From: Tremella fuciformis
Taxonomy: Eukaryota > Basidiomycota > Tremellomycetes > Tremellales > Tremellaceae
NCBI GenBank assembly: GCA_032768795.1
Contig: CP136491.1
Location: 1,612,001-1,676,000, forward strand
Length of the DNA: 64,000 bases
Direction of reading: 5' to 3'
In this document: piece by piece, positions 19,488-30,041 of the stretch
How the letters are laid out: the number at the start of each line of letters is the position of its first letter
Position numbering within the stretch: position 1 is the stretch's first letter
Made by a program: the position numbers and the translations under genes
Notes under the pieces: generated by a model
The model's database searches: none
The model's input: the letters and a program-made list of their open reading frames with translations, nothing else
Told to the model about the DNA's origin: nothing

Positions 19488-22456
19488 TCAATGGCTCCAT
19501 CTTCGAAGATATTGGAATTGAGAGCGCGATGTTGTGGACACTCCGCTACTGATAGACATTGCATCGCGCTCAAGTAGTGGATTTGACATGCAGCGAAAGA
19601 TTTGTAATGAGACACGGTCAATATCCCCTTGATGGTCATGAGTGCTGGAGCCAGTTGAAGAGCGCCTCGGACACGTTCGGTCCGACTGCTCCATCCTCCC
19701 CGCTCGGCCTCGCATGTGGAAGACTCTTGTAGCCGCTCGATGCCTGTCATCAGCCCACATCCAAACGGATGACGGACAGAAAGGACTGACCAACACCGAA
19801 GCCGCTCTGGGCGAAGCCCAATCCTGGGCGGTATTCAGCTCCGACCCGATTGCAGTCAGCTGATCGAGAGCAGTTGACGTTTCCGCAGGATCGTGCTCGA
19901 CGCTAAATGTTTCGCTTGACCCGACTGATGTAAGATGCTCGGCAGCAAGAGAGGGCAGGGCCGCAAGGTGGATGCTCTGCGCAGACGCGTAAATGCGCTG
20001 CAGCTCATCCGCGAGATCCCACATCTGAGGGTAAGGTATCGAGTATTGTCGCAGGGCCTTTATACAGGCTTGACACTCTGATCGAGCGCTCTCAGCCAAG
20101 AATTGGCCAGCGGCGTAGATCGGGTAGTACAGTATGAGCCTGGCCGTCAGTGATCCAGCTCAAACTACGACAGTCAAATCAGGTACGCACGGATCCAGCC
20201 GTAAATAGCCGTTCTGCGTCAATACCGCCACCTGATTCATGAGCTGGACACCTCGCGCTTCTCATTGGGACTTACCAGCGCGGCGATGCGGAGAGCGCCG
20301 TGTTCCGCCTCGTTACGGATCTGCTCTTGTAGTTGGTCGACCTCTGATCCATTCTTGATCTGCACCCCATTGCGTTTCATCTCCTCGGTACCGAATTCGA
20401 GGACGGCGTGGTGGACGACTAGCCAGAGACAATGGTAGTAGACATCCGTTGAGCACGCAGTAATAGCAGCCAAGAAATCCCAGGACTCAGGCCACTTTGA
20501 TGGCAACCCGAGTCTTGAGAGGTACTTGTCCCGCCAGGCGAGATTCTCTTGCACAAATTCACGCAAAACCGATGAACGGATACCTGCAACTCTTGTGCGT
20601 GGCGTCCACAATCCCTCGCAGAGCCGCCGACACAGGGACGCGCCAGCGTCCACTGCGCTGCTCCATTGCTGCGATACTCAGCTCACAGCTCGCCCGGGTC
20701 AGAGAAACAGTGGCGCAACATACCGAAGGATCACGAAGCGCGCCATTCGACGCGGGTTCAGGTTCATTTGCGGATAAGGCAGTGCTGTGCTCTTTGCTCT
20801 TTTGGGGAACAAGCTCATAATCTGCATTTGACCTTCCTGTCAGCGACACGGCGGATGCCGAATAATGTAATAGACTCACAAGATCGGTTTCAACCTATGA
20901 AATGCCGAGCGGAACCCATCGGACAAGCTGACGTTGAGCCATATTGCGGAAGCAGCTGTCTTGTCCGTCTCGTCTGACAGACTCAATATCCCCTCTGGGT
21001 AATTGAGACCAAGTTGGAGCATATGTTTGACTGCAGCTGACAAGGAAGCCGGCTGATACACTGCTGTCAAGCGAAGGATATGGACAAAAATATCAGACCC
21101 ACTCTCTTTCATGTACGGGGCTTCTGCGAGAGCTCAGCATCAAAACGGATTGCAGGAAGGTTTACTTACGGGCGACAAGGGGTTCCAACAAGAGGAGAGT
21201 CTGCGCGCCTTCCACCGTCGGTACTCGATACACTTTGCTCGTTTCGGCCACCTCTCTCGCTCGGATCACCAGTAATTGACTGATTCGACATCTTGATCTG
21301 CCAGCTGGGCCCTCTTTGTCCCTTGCCGAGACCTCTTCTCGATCACGGATCATAAGAGGGTTCTCCGAGAAACGTGCGCCCCAAGCGATAGCGACCGCCA
21401 GCAGTGCATGCGACAACGGTCCGCGAGGGTGTGTGTCGGGTTGAGCGTATCGCTCTCGAAAGGTTGCAGGGTCCAATAAGGAGAATCGAATATGTGCAAT
21501 GGAGAAGAAGGTCTCAATGAGATCTTCAGCGAGTCTTGCTTGATGAGCCAGACTGCCATCAATGGACTGGTGAGCTACCCACTCATTGTAATCACTGGCC
21601 GGCAACTCTCGGTGCGCTTGACTCGGCTCTTCTGCCCAGACTTGCCCACTCATCTCCTCCCAGAGATCGCAATGATTCTCTTCGCATATTCTAAGGCTAT
21701 CGAGATCAGAGTACTGCCAATCGTGGTGCTTGACTGCGGAGGGCGCGAAGAGGTATTTTAACAAGTTGGCCTGTTGTAATGAAGCCGAGAGGTGATGCGG
21801 CAGAACGGTCGGGGGCTGAGATGTCGTACCCGCCGGGGCCAGATTGGCCAACAGGTGGAGTGACCTGAAGTATGAGATGAAAGACCGCCGCAGAGGCTGC
21901 GAGAACAGCGCACCTGTCAGTGTCTTGGGCGGACTCGACACTCCAGCGCTCTCTGCCCTGTTTGCTGGACTCCGCTTCTGCCCACGGGCCGGATTGCGAG
22001 GCTTCACTCTTGCTTGTCCTCCATTCCTGGTCGGCCAGAGAGTGCCACGGGACCCCATCCGCCCGCTCCTCATCGCTTTCCCTCCTCCGCTTCTCGTCTG
22101 AGCCTCCTGCATTCCCGGCAAGCCGCTTTCTTGGCTTTTTGACTTTGGTTTGCAACTGCTCGATGTACAGACTCGTGCATTCCGCACCTTTGGCCACACA
22201 TTGCTCACACTGCCGTCAGCTCTGTCATGCTGCTCGTCCGTGTCCTAGGCCTCACTCGCTCCTGCACCGTGTTCCGTTGACATTTGATCTTCTTGCTCCG
22301 GCAAGAATCGCACGCGACATTTTGTTTGCGCGGTGCTCCATTGATGATGGTGATCGTGGGCGGCGGTGGCATCTCGACGCTGGGGTTCGCTGTCGTAGAG
22401 ACCAGAGTCTCAAACCCCTCAGCTGCCATGTCGCCTGCTGCCACCTCTTCTGTCAT
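19488..22456 (-). CDS. Zn2Cys6 fungal transcription factor
   Basis: Starts at ATG 22456. Exon 1 ends in VACDSCRSKKIKCQRNT and, after an intron of about 59 nt ending CGGCAG near 22203, exon 2 continues CEQCVAKGAEC. Together these form the six-cysteine binuclear cluster (CX2CX6C, then CX2CX6C), the DNA-binding domain of Gal4-type regulators. Basic residues KKPRKR follow. The middle region has RLAEDLIETFFSIAHIRFSL and HALLAVAIAWGARF, typical of the fungal-specific transcription factor domain found in XlnR-like and related proteins. Further exons run through about 20.9, 20.4 and 20.0 kb to the stop at 19488; I could not fix all splice sites. The ligand and target genes are unknown. It is the direct neighbour of array A, convergent with A7. 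Confidence 0.8.
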
Positions 22457-22748
22457 ATGTTCAACTTGTTAATCGTTGTCGTCGGATCCGAAAGTGGGAG
22501 ACGATGAGGGACAACTTCCAGTTATCTCTCGGTTCCGGATCAACAAGGGCAGTGAGTCCTGAATTTGATCCCGTTCCATACTCCTGGCTTTCCGGCCAAA
22601 CATGACGCAATGATCAAAAGTGCTAATTTTGGTCAGTCACCTCGACTGCGGCTTCCTTCTCTGCTCGAGTAGCTTGATACTTGTTAACTCTTCGTCAAGC
22701 TGGCAGGTCATGACCGCGAGAACGTAGGGGCCGTTCCATTCACGCAGC
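22457..22748. promoter_or_regulatory. Divergent promoter region between the Zn2Cys6 factor and TOK1
   Basis: 292 bp between two start codons on opposite strands. No strong motif was seen; the regulatory role is inferred from orientation. Confidence 0.4.
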
Positions 22749-25372
22749 ATGAAACACCGAAGACGGGGTCATAGCGACCAGAATGGGTCGGCGGCAGTCT
22801 CCTCGGACAAGACAGACACCAGTCCAGAGACACCTGAAGAGCCGCCGAGGAGTCTGAGGAGGTACATCTTTGGCTCGTATCATTTGAAGGTCCTCGCCAA
22901 GTACTGCCCGCTCGGAGCCGCAGTCCTGGCCCCTCTGTCTACCTTGCTCGACATTCCCGCTCTGACCGTACGTATCTTCACACTGTTGGCAAACGCGACT
23001 GACAGGAAGCAACACTGGTACTCGCTCGACGGTGCGCCTCAGAAAGACCCCAAAGCATCGCTTGCGCTTTCGGCAATTGGCCTCGTGCTCAACATCTTCG
23101 CCAATGCCCTGCTCATTCTTCGCTTCTCGTCTTCCCAGGCGTGGTGGTGGCGGCATGCGACGCAGTGGTCACTCATCTGCTGGATACTCAAGGTCATCGT
23201 GGCCATGGTCAACCTGATCGTATGTTTCTCACCTCCCCCACAGTCGTCGCCTCCAGTCTCACTCGTAGGTCTTTGGCATCTTGACCCGCAATACACCCGG
23301 ATATTCGTACGACCAAGGCTTCTGGTGTGCGGTCGTGTCCATCATCGATGCCGGGATAATCACTATCGCCCTCATCTTCCACTACATCTTCGCATTCGGT
23401 CGCTCGTCTGAAGACACGACCGAAGTACGCGCAGAAGGTCGAAGGTTCATGATCTCCGTCACGGTGTTCCTCGCTATTCTCGGCTTGCAAGCGCTGGCTT
23501 TCTGCAAGATCGAGCACTGGGCTTACTCCGACTCCATCTACTTTAGCGTTCAGACGGCTTTGACCATCGGCTACGGCGACTTTACGCCCTCGACTCCCGC
23601 TGGCAAAGTCCTCGTGTTCCCCTTCAGCGTCTTGACGATCAGCCAATTGGGTAACGAGATCGCCCTTATCATTGGATTCATCAGCGCGCGAGCCGACGAA
23701 AGGCGAGACAGGTGGAGGAAGAGGTACGAAAAAGCCATGCACGACATGGCAGATCGGAAGCGTCCGCAAGCGGGACTACTAGAAGAGATGGCATTGATAC
23801 ACTACATCAACTCGAGAGAGGAGATGTGAGCCGGCTGTCGAGTATGGCTGCACCGGAGCTGATGTTTAGCATGACCCAAGTGTATGATCTCCTCTGGTCG
23901 GTCATCTCCCTCGTGACTTTCTGGGTCGTCGGAGCCGCAATCTTCTCCTCCATTGAGGGTTGGCCATATGGGTACGTGTCTTCGCTGTCCTATAAACTCG
24001 TCCTGATCGTCAGCGACGGTATCTATTCAGTCATGATTCTGTCCCTGACTATTGGCTTTGGGGACTACACTCCAACACAGCCGGCGTCTCGCGTCGTCTT
24101 CATCGTCTACGCACTCATGGCCGTGCCTATCGTCACCTCGTTCGCCGTGCAAACCATCACAGGTTTGGTCAGTCGTAGCCGCTCAGAGTCTACATTGTAT
24201 CGACTGACCCACAGCTCAGCACAGTTTCCGACCGTCGGGCCGCACGAGAAGCCTTCGAGGAGCAGAAGAGGAAGCAGCCAGAATCATTCGCATCGCACTC
24301 GGACTTCGTGCTCCATCACCATCAGTCTTACGATGACTATCGGACTCGTCTGTACGGAAAAGGCGGTCCGGACAAACCTCCGGAGCAGCCAGAGGAGGCC
24401 AATGGCACGGACGGGATTCACAGCACGCAAGGCAGAGAGGGCCGAGCTCGTCCTCGGTCCCAGTCGAGGGGCGAGGACGACCGTGACGTATCCGATGGTG
24501 ACGGAACTACTGCTGCCGATCCAGAAGAACAGGAAGAGGCGGAAAATGAAGGACTGGAGATGACGTCTGAGCATGCCGATCAAATGAACAAGGACATTGA
24601 CGCGGTCGACGAGGTCTTGCATAAGAAGCAAGAAGCCAAGGTGCAGAGGCGGCACAAGGATGCAGGCGACGACGACGAGGGACATGTCGAGGATCAAGAA
24701 GAAGTGAGAGAAGAGGAGGCCGAAGTACGGCTCGAGCTTCTTCGGCAACTGATGGACTGTGTCGTGAAGCTCGAGGCGGAGGCTCGTCAGATGATGCTCG
24801 ACACGATGGGCCACAACGTCGCGCGGACGCTCCTCCTCGCCGACCGGAACGGCAAGTGCAATCATTGCCCGATTTGCCGCAGCTGACGATCAGTACAAGC
24901 GCGTGATGTACGTGCACTACGTGGTGATGACGCCAACATGATCGCCATCTGGCGCGGCGAAGAGGAAAAGACCGAACGGGATCGGGCGAAGCGCCAAGAC
25001 GCCCGAGATGAAGCCAGTGCGGATCAGTCACCTGGCCAAGTCGAAAAGGCCGTCGAGGGCAATGCCGACCAGGGCGTCATGGCCGAAGGGGACATGGACA
25101 TGCTGTCCCGCGTCCGGCGGTACCGCGAGACGTTTGCCGAGGTACTGGTCCTTGGGAGCATATTGCGCAAACTTGAAGGCGAGGAGCAGAACCGCTTCGA
25201 GCGCTGGAGAGAGGAGAACAACGATGTGGGCAAGAGCGGCGAGGAGAGGTGGGAGCAGGTGCACGATGTGAGCAAGACGATCAATCTGGGTAGTTTGACT
25301 CTTGATCTGGTGGATTATCCCAGGAAGCTCTGGAGGGCGAACAGTCATAAAGGCCATAGGAGGGCCAGGTGA
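22749..25372 (+). CDS. TOK1: TOK1-type two-pore outward-rectifier potassium channel
   Basis: Plasma-membrane K+ channel. The N-terminal exon gives a cytosolic Ser/Glu-rich head and about four membrane helices. Exon 2 holds the first pore, TIGYGDFTP (codons from 23563), flanked by helices. Exon 4 holds the second pore, TIGFGDYTP (from 24048). This 4+4 helix, two-pore plan is specific to fungal TOK channels. Introns: 23220-23268; one with donor GTGAGC at about 23826; one with donor GTACGT at about 23972 that joins WPYG to DGIYS; one with donor GTCAGT at about 24170; and a GC-AG intron near 24852-24895. The cytosolic tail of about 350 residues is acidic and coiled (EEQEEAENEG, EEVREEEAEVRLELL) and longer than the yeast tail. 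The stop is at 25372. Confidence 0.9.
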
Positions 25373-25626
25373 GGCAGGTGTTATGGTACACACGGTCAGC
25401 ATTTGTAGCATTAGCACACACGGATGTAGCCTCTGTCGGTGTCCCACCAGAAGCCCTCATCAGTGAACCAGGTCCACCGGAATGATCCAGGTGGCCAGCT
25501 GCTTCGCCGCTGTCGCTATCGCTATCCCTCCAGTAGGTCGGTCGGTCATGATATACATGGCATGCTGCTATGCCGCTGCTCTGCTCTCATCCACTGCACC
25601 TCTGGACCCCAACCCATTGTCCCACC
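25373..25626. other. Intergenic region between TOK1 and RPL43 (convergent)
   Basis: About 250 bp between two stop codons on opposite strands; expected to hold both 3' UTRs. Nothing else was seen. Confidence 0.4.
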
Positions 25627-26663
<1,037 letters not shown>

Positions 26664-28129
26664 ATGTCCGACTCGCCCTCGTCCAAGATCCCCCGTCCCG
26701 CCGCATCAGCAGCCGCGCCCATCCCCAATATCAACATCTCCAAGCTGAACCGCCTCTCGCAGTCCTCCACCGGTTCGTGGGAGCGCGGCGCCGAGGCATT
26801 CAACGCGCGCTCCCCGCCGACGCCGTACAAAATGGACGAGCTGGCGCGCCTGCCCACGCGCCCCTCGCGCCTCTCGCACTCGTCCGGCTCGCACCCCCAC
26901 CCGCCTGCCCCTGTGCCCTCGTCCACATCTCAGTCTCCCAGCGCGGGTGGCTCGCGTTCGCCCAATCTCGGCCCCGCGTCCCCTTTCGTGCACCGCCACC
27001 CGCGTGTGGGTGCCCCGACCCACCCTGCCGCCGTCGCAGGGGCGACGGTGCCCATGTATGCCCGCCAGCAGCGCGAGGGGTATGGCTTCCGACCCAAGTC
27101 GGGTCAGACCACGCCGACCGGCTCGTCGAACGGCCCGGCTTTCTCGCCGTTTGTCACTGTGTCGGGTGGGCGTGGGGACGACGATGATATGGACCATAGG
27201 CCGGATGGGATGAGCATGGACGACCTCCGTGATGATATTCGCGGCGAGCTGGCGCGTATGGGCTTGGACCACGAGGGCGAGGAGAGTCACGGCGAGGGGA
27301 ACGATGGGGCCCTCAGCCTCGTTTCTACCTCGAGTAATGGGCATGGCATCGCCGATGAAGACGGTCTGGGGTGGCCGGGTCAGCTCATCAAAAACCACTA
27401 AGGGCAGAGCTGACGAGCAGCCAAGTCGACCCACCTGCGCCTGCACTCGACGGCCGAGGAGAAGGAGGAGAACCTTCGTGTTCTCTGCGGGGCTCTTCGA
27501 ACCGTCCTCCAATGTATTGGCGAAGATCCCGATCGCGAAGGGCTCCTGCGTACACCCGAGCGGTATGCCAAGGCGCTGATGTGGATGACCAAGGGTTACG
27601 AGGAGCGCTTGGTGGATGTCATCAATGACGCCGTCTTTGCCGAGGACCACGAGGAGATGGTCATTGTCAGGGACATTGATGTGTTCAGTCTTTGCGAGCA
27701 TCACATGGTGCCCTTCACTGGAAAGGTCAGCTGCCTCCGCGTCTGGTTCCTAAGCTGAATCCAAGATTTCCATCGGCTACATCCCCAACAAGCTTGTCCT
27801 TGGCTTGTCAAAGCTCGCTCGGATCGCCGAGACCTTTGCTCGGCGCTTGCAGGTCCAAGAACGCCTGACCAAGCAGGTCGCGCTGGCTGTGGAAGAGGCC
27901 ATCCGACCCCGAGGCGTGGCGGTCGTCATGGAGGCTCAGTGAGTATATTTCATCCTTGACTTGCTCCCAGCTCATAAGCAGCCACATGTGCATGACCATG
28001 CGCGGTGTCCAGAAACCTGGCGCGACCACTGTCACCAGTACCATGCTCGGCTGTTTCCGCACGCAGCAAAAGACTCGGGAAGAGTTCCTCACTCTGATCC
28101 GCTCGCCCAGCGCTGCCAAGCATTTCTAA
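26664..28129 (+). CDS. FOL2: GTP cyclohydrolase I with a long disordered N-terminal extension
   Basis: The first enzyme of folate and pterin synthesis: converts GTP to dihydroneopterin triphosphate and formate in the cytosol. The start is the ATG at 26664 ([12 protein letters not shown]); the open frame upstream has no ATG. Residues 1-240 are Ser/Pro/Gly-rich and disordered. After an intron (27379-27420) the catalytic domain follows: [33 protein letters not shown] with zinc ligands Cys and His, then intron 27726-27765, [20 protein letters not shown], intron 27939-27981, and [14 protein letters not shown] with the third zinc ligand Cys. It ends [10 protein letters not shown] and a short tail. 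All active-site motifs are present. The extension is much longer than in bacterial enzymes and may be regulatory, which is an inference. Confidence 0.95.
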
Positions 28130-28621
28130 TCGCCTCGCGGCAACAGACTTCAACGTCTGGCCCGGGACATCATTGTATACTAGACTGCACTGCAATTCAC
28201 CTTGTCACAGTTGTCCACCAGCACCGATTGTACCTCAACACGTATGCATCTTATCCAGAGTACAAGGTCCGGACGATGGTGTGACGTTAGCCGAGAGGTG
28301 GAGGTCCGACGTCGAGCTTCCAGCAACCCCAGGCCGCCCAAGCGCCTATTCAGCGTAGCTTGCGTAGCTCTTACGGGGGTGAATTCTGCGGGTCCACGTG
28401 CCAAACACGTGCTGAAAACGGCAAATGGGGGGGTTAAATAGAAAAATTCCGGCCATCCCAGTGCCCCCAATTGCCTTTCCTCAGAGAATCATGCATGCAT
28501 GAGGCTGATGGATGGAATGACATCTGTGACAAGGACTATCACCTACATAGCTACTACACTCTCCAGCTGCTATCACTGCACCACTAGGGTCAAAATAAGC
28601 CAAGTCTGATGAGACTTGCTT
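28130..28621. other. Intergenic, nothing assigned
   Basis: 3' flank of FOL2. Contains a short palindromic run, ATGCATGCATGA, at about 28490. No gene is supported. Confidence 0.35.
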
Positions 28622-28969
28622 GCTGTCACACGGCCAGGCCGGTCATTGACTGATGGGCCCTCTCACACGTGCTGTCTATCAATCTGCTGCTGTTTTCTGC
28701 AAGAAGGTGCTCTCTACAGCCTCTTGTGCATCAACAACATGGCTGCGCCGTTAATCTCTATCCATGGGACTCAATACCATGGTGCTAAGGACGGTCTATT
28801 GGTGTGAGCTCATATATATAACACCCGCGCCCGCCTCTGCATCGCCTCGGGCTTTCTCCTTGAAACATCGTCTTTGAGACTATTCAAGGCTCATTGAGGG
28901 CATTTGAGCATTGACGAGGTGCTTCTGTGTCTGACAGGCGTGCTGGGCTGGGACAAAGGTTGCAGGCAT
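28622..28969 (+). repeat. Tandem direct repeat, copy 1 (348 bp)
   Basis: Copy 1 begins GCTGTCAC at 28622 and runs into copy 2 at 28970. The unit contains GTGTGAGCTCATATATATAA followed by CACCCGCGCCCGCCTCTGCA, a stretch almost unchanged between the copies, and ends with GGCTGGGACAAAG and TTGCAGGCAT. The frames inside read in phase through both copies but look like chance and carry no recognisable protein. Confidence 0.85.
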
Positions 28970-29317
28970 GCTGTCACGGGGCCAGGCTGGTTGTCAACTG
29001 ATAGACCCTCTCACACATGCTCTCTGTCAATCTGTCTCTGTCCTCCACAAGAGGGTGTGTCCTACAGCCTCTTGTGCGTCGACAACACGGCTGCGCCGTT
29101 ACTTTCTATCCATGAGACTCAATACCACGGTGCTAAGGACGGTCTATTGGTGTGAGCTCATATATATAACACCCGCGCCCGCCTCTGCACCGCCTTGGGC
29201 TTTCTCCTTGAAACACCGTCTCCGAGGCTATTCAAGGCTCGTTGAGGGCATTTGAACATTGACAAGGTGCTTCTGTGTCTGACAGGCGTGCTGGGCTGGG
29301 ACAAAGTTTGCAGGCAT
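28970..29317 (+). repeat. Tandem direct repeat, copy 2 (348 bp)
   Basis: Same unit as copy 1, with the same length and scattered substitutions, so the duplication is not very recent. The TATA-like stretch and the C-rich stretch behind it lie at about 29153-29190 here. A solo-LTR or promoter-bearing element is possible, but no target-site duplication or terminal inverted repeat was found. Confidence 0.85.
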
Positions 29318-29694
29318 GTGTTGGTGATCATGGAGGCGTGGCCGACGTGACAGTAGGCATGCATGGAGATCACACAGGTATGGCTGACATGTCAACTACA
29401 TCTGGCGCAGCCGGATGCTTGACCCGTCAGGGTTGAGCTACATGCACCGTCAGGTGCAAGGGGGGAAGAGGCAGGGAGGGGGAGGGCGGGGGTGCGGGGG
29501 TTGTCCCACCCCCTAACGGAATCAAAGATCAAAGAATTGTATGAGGCTTATCAAACTACCTGAGAACCAGCAAACAACAAATTAGAATTAAAAACCTAAA
29601 ATAAATCCAAAATACGGTGCTACGCCCCATCGCGCACCTTCCTGCACGATTTACCTAGTTCCTCTTGATCTCTTTCCTCCCATCGCCCCGTCTT
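29318..29694. other. Intergenic with a G-rich tract and an A-rich segment
   Basis: 29459-29504 is a run of G tracts on the plus strand, followed by a CCCACCCCC stretch. 29560-29612 is A/T-rich, unlike its surroundings. No gene is supported. Confidence 0.5.
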
Positions 29695-29997
29695 ATGCAG
29701 GTACAGCGCCTGTTGACAAGCTCGCCGAAGCTCTATAAGCTATCGCGAGTCCACAGCAGCGTCTCCCAGCGTCTCCACCCCTCCAGGCATCTATCCCTCG
29801 TGTGTAGTTTCCGGAATGTGCGGCTCAGGCTGACGTCCAGTCCGCTCGGACCACGCGGCTGGCCTTACCGCCTCGTCAGCTTCAGCTTCCCCTCCTCTCA
29901 CACACCTCTACACCGCCCTCGCAGAAGTCAATCGGGCGACAAGACCACAGGCGTCTCTGTCTCTGCTCTCACTCGCCCAATTCCGACCCGGGCCTAG
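29695..29997 (+). CDS. Possible upstream exon or upstream frame of the aminopeptidase gene, Arg/Ser/Leu-rich (mitochondrial-presequence-like)
   Basis: An open frame of 100 residues beginning MQVQRLLTSSPKLYKLSRVH and continuing with many Arg, Ser, Leu and His and almost no acidic residues, the composition of a mitochondrial targeting sequence. It ends in TAG 45 bp before the aminopeptidase ATG (30042). It could be a first exon that splices into the aminopeptidase to make a mitochondrial form, an upstream frame, or chance. I found no clean donor/acceptor pair in phase, so I leave it as a candidate. Confidence 0.3.
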   Translation: MQVQRLLTSSPKLYKLSRVHSSVSQRLHPSRHLSLVCSFRNVRLRLTSSPLGPRGWPYRLVSFSFPSSHTPLHRPRRSQSGDKTTGVSVSALTRPIPTRA

Positions 29998-30041
29998 CTG
30001 TCTTTGGAGGTCCGGCCGAGCGCCCAGCTGACTCCGGCGCC

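Noticed and set aside
26706..27704. Minus-strand frame of 332 codons, Gly/Arg-rich
   Set aside because: Antisense to FOL2, caused by the Pro/Ser-rich GC-biased extension.
28616..29155. Two similar short frames in the tandem repeat (ending AKDGLLV)
   Set aside because: They follow only from the DNA duplication; substitutions do not favour third codon positions and no homologue is recognised.
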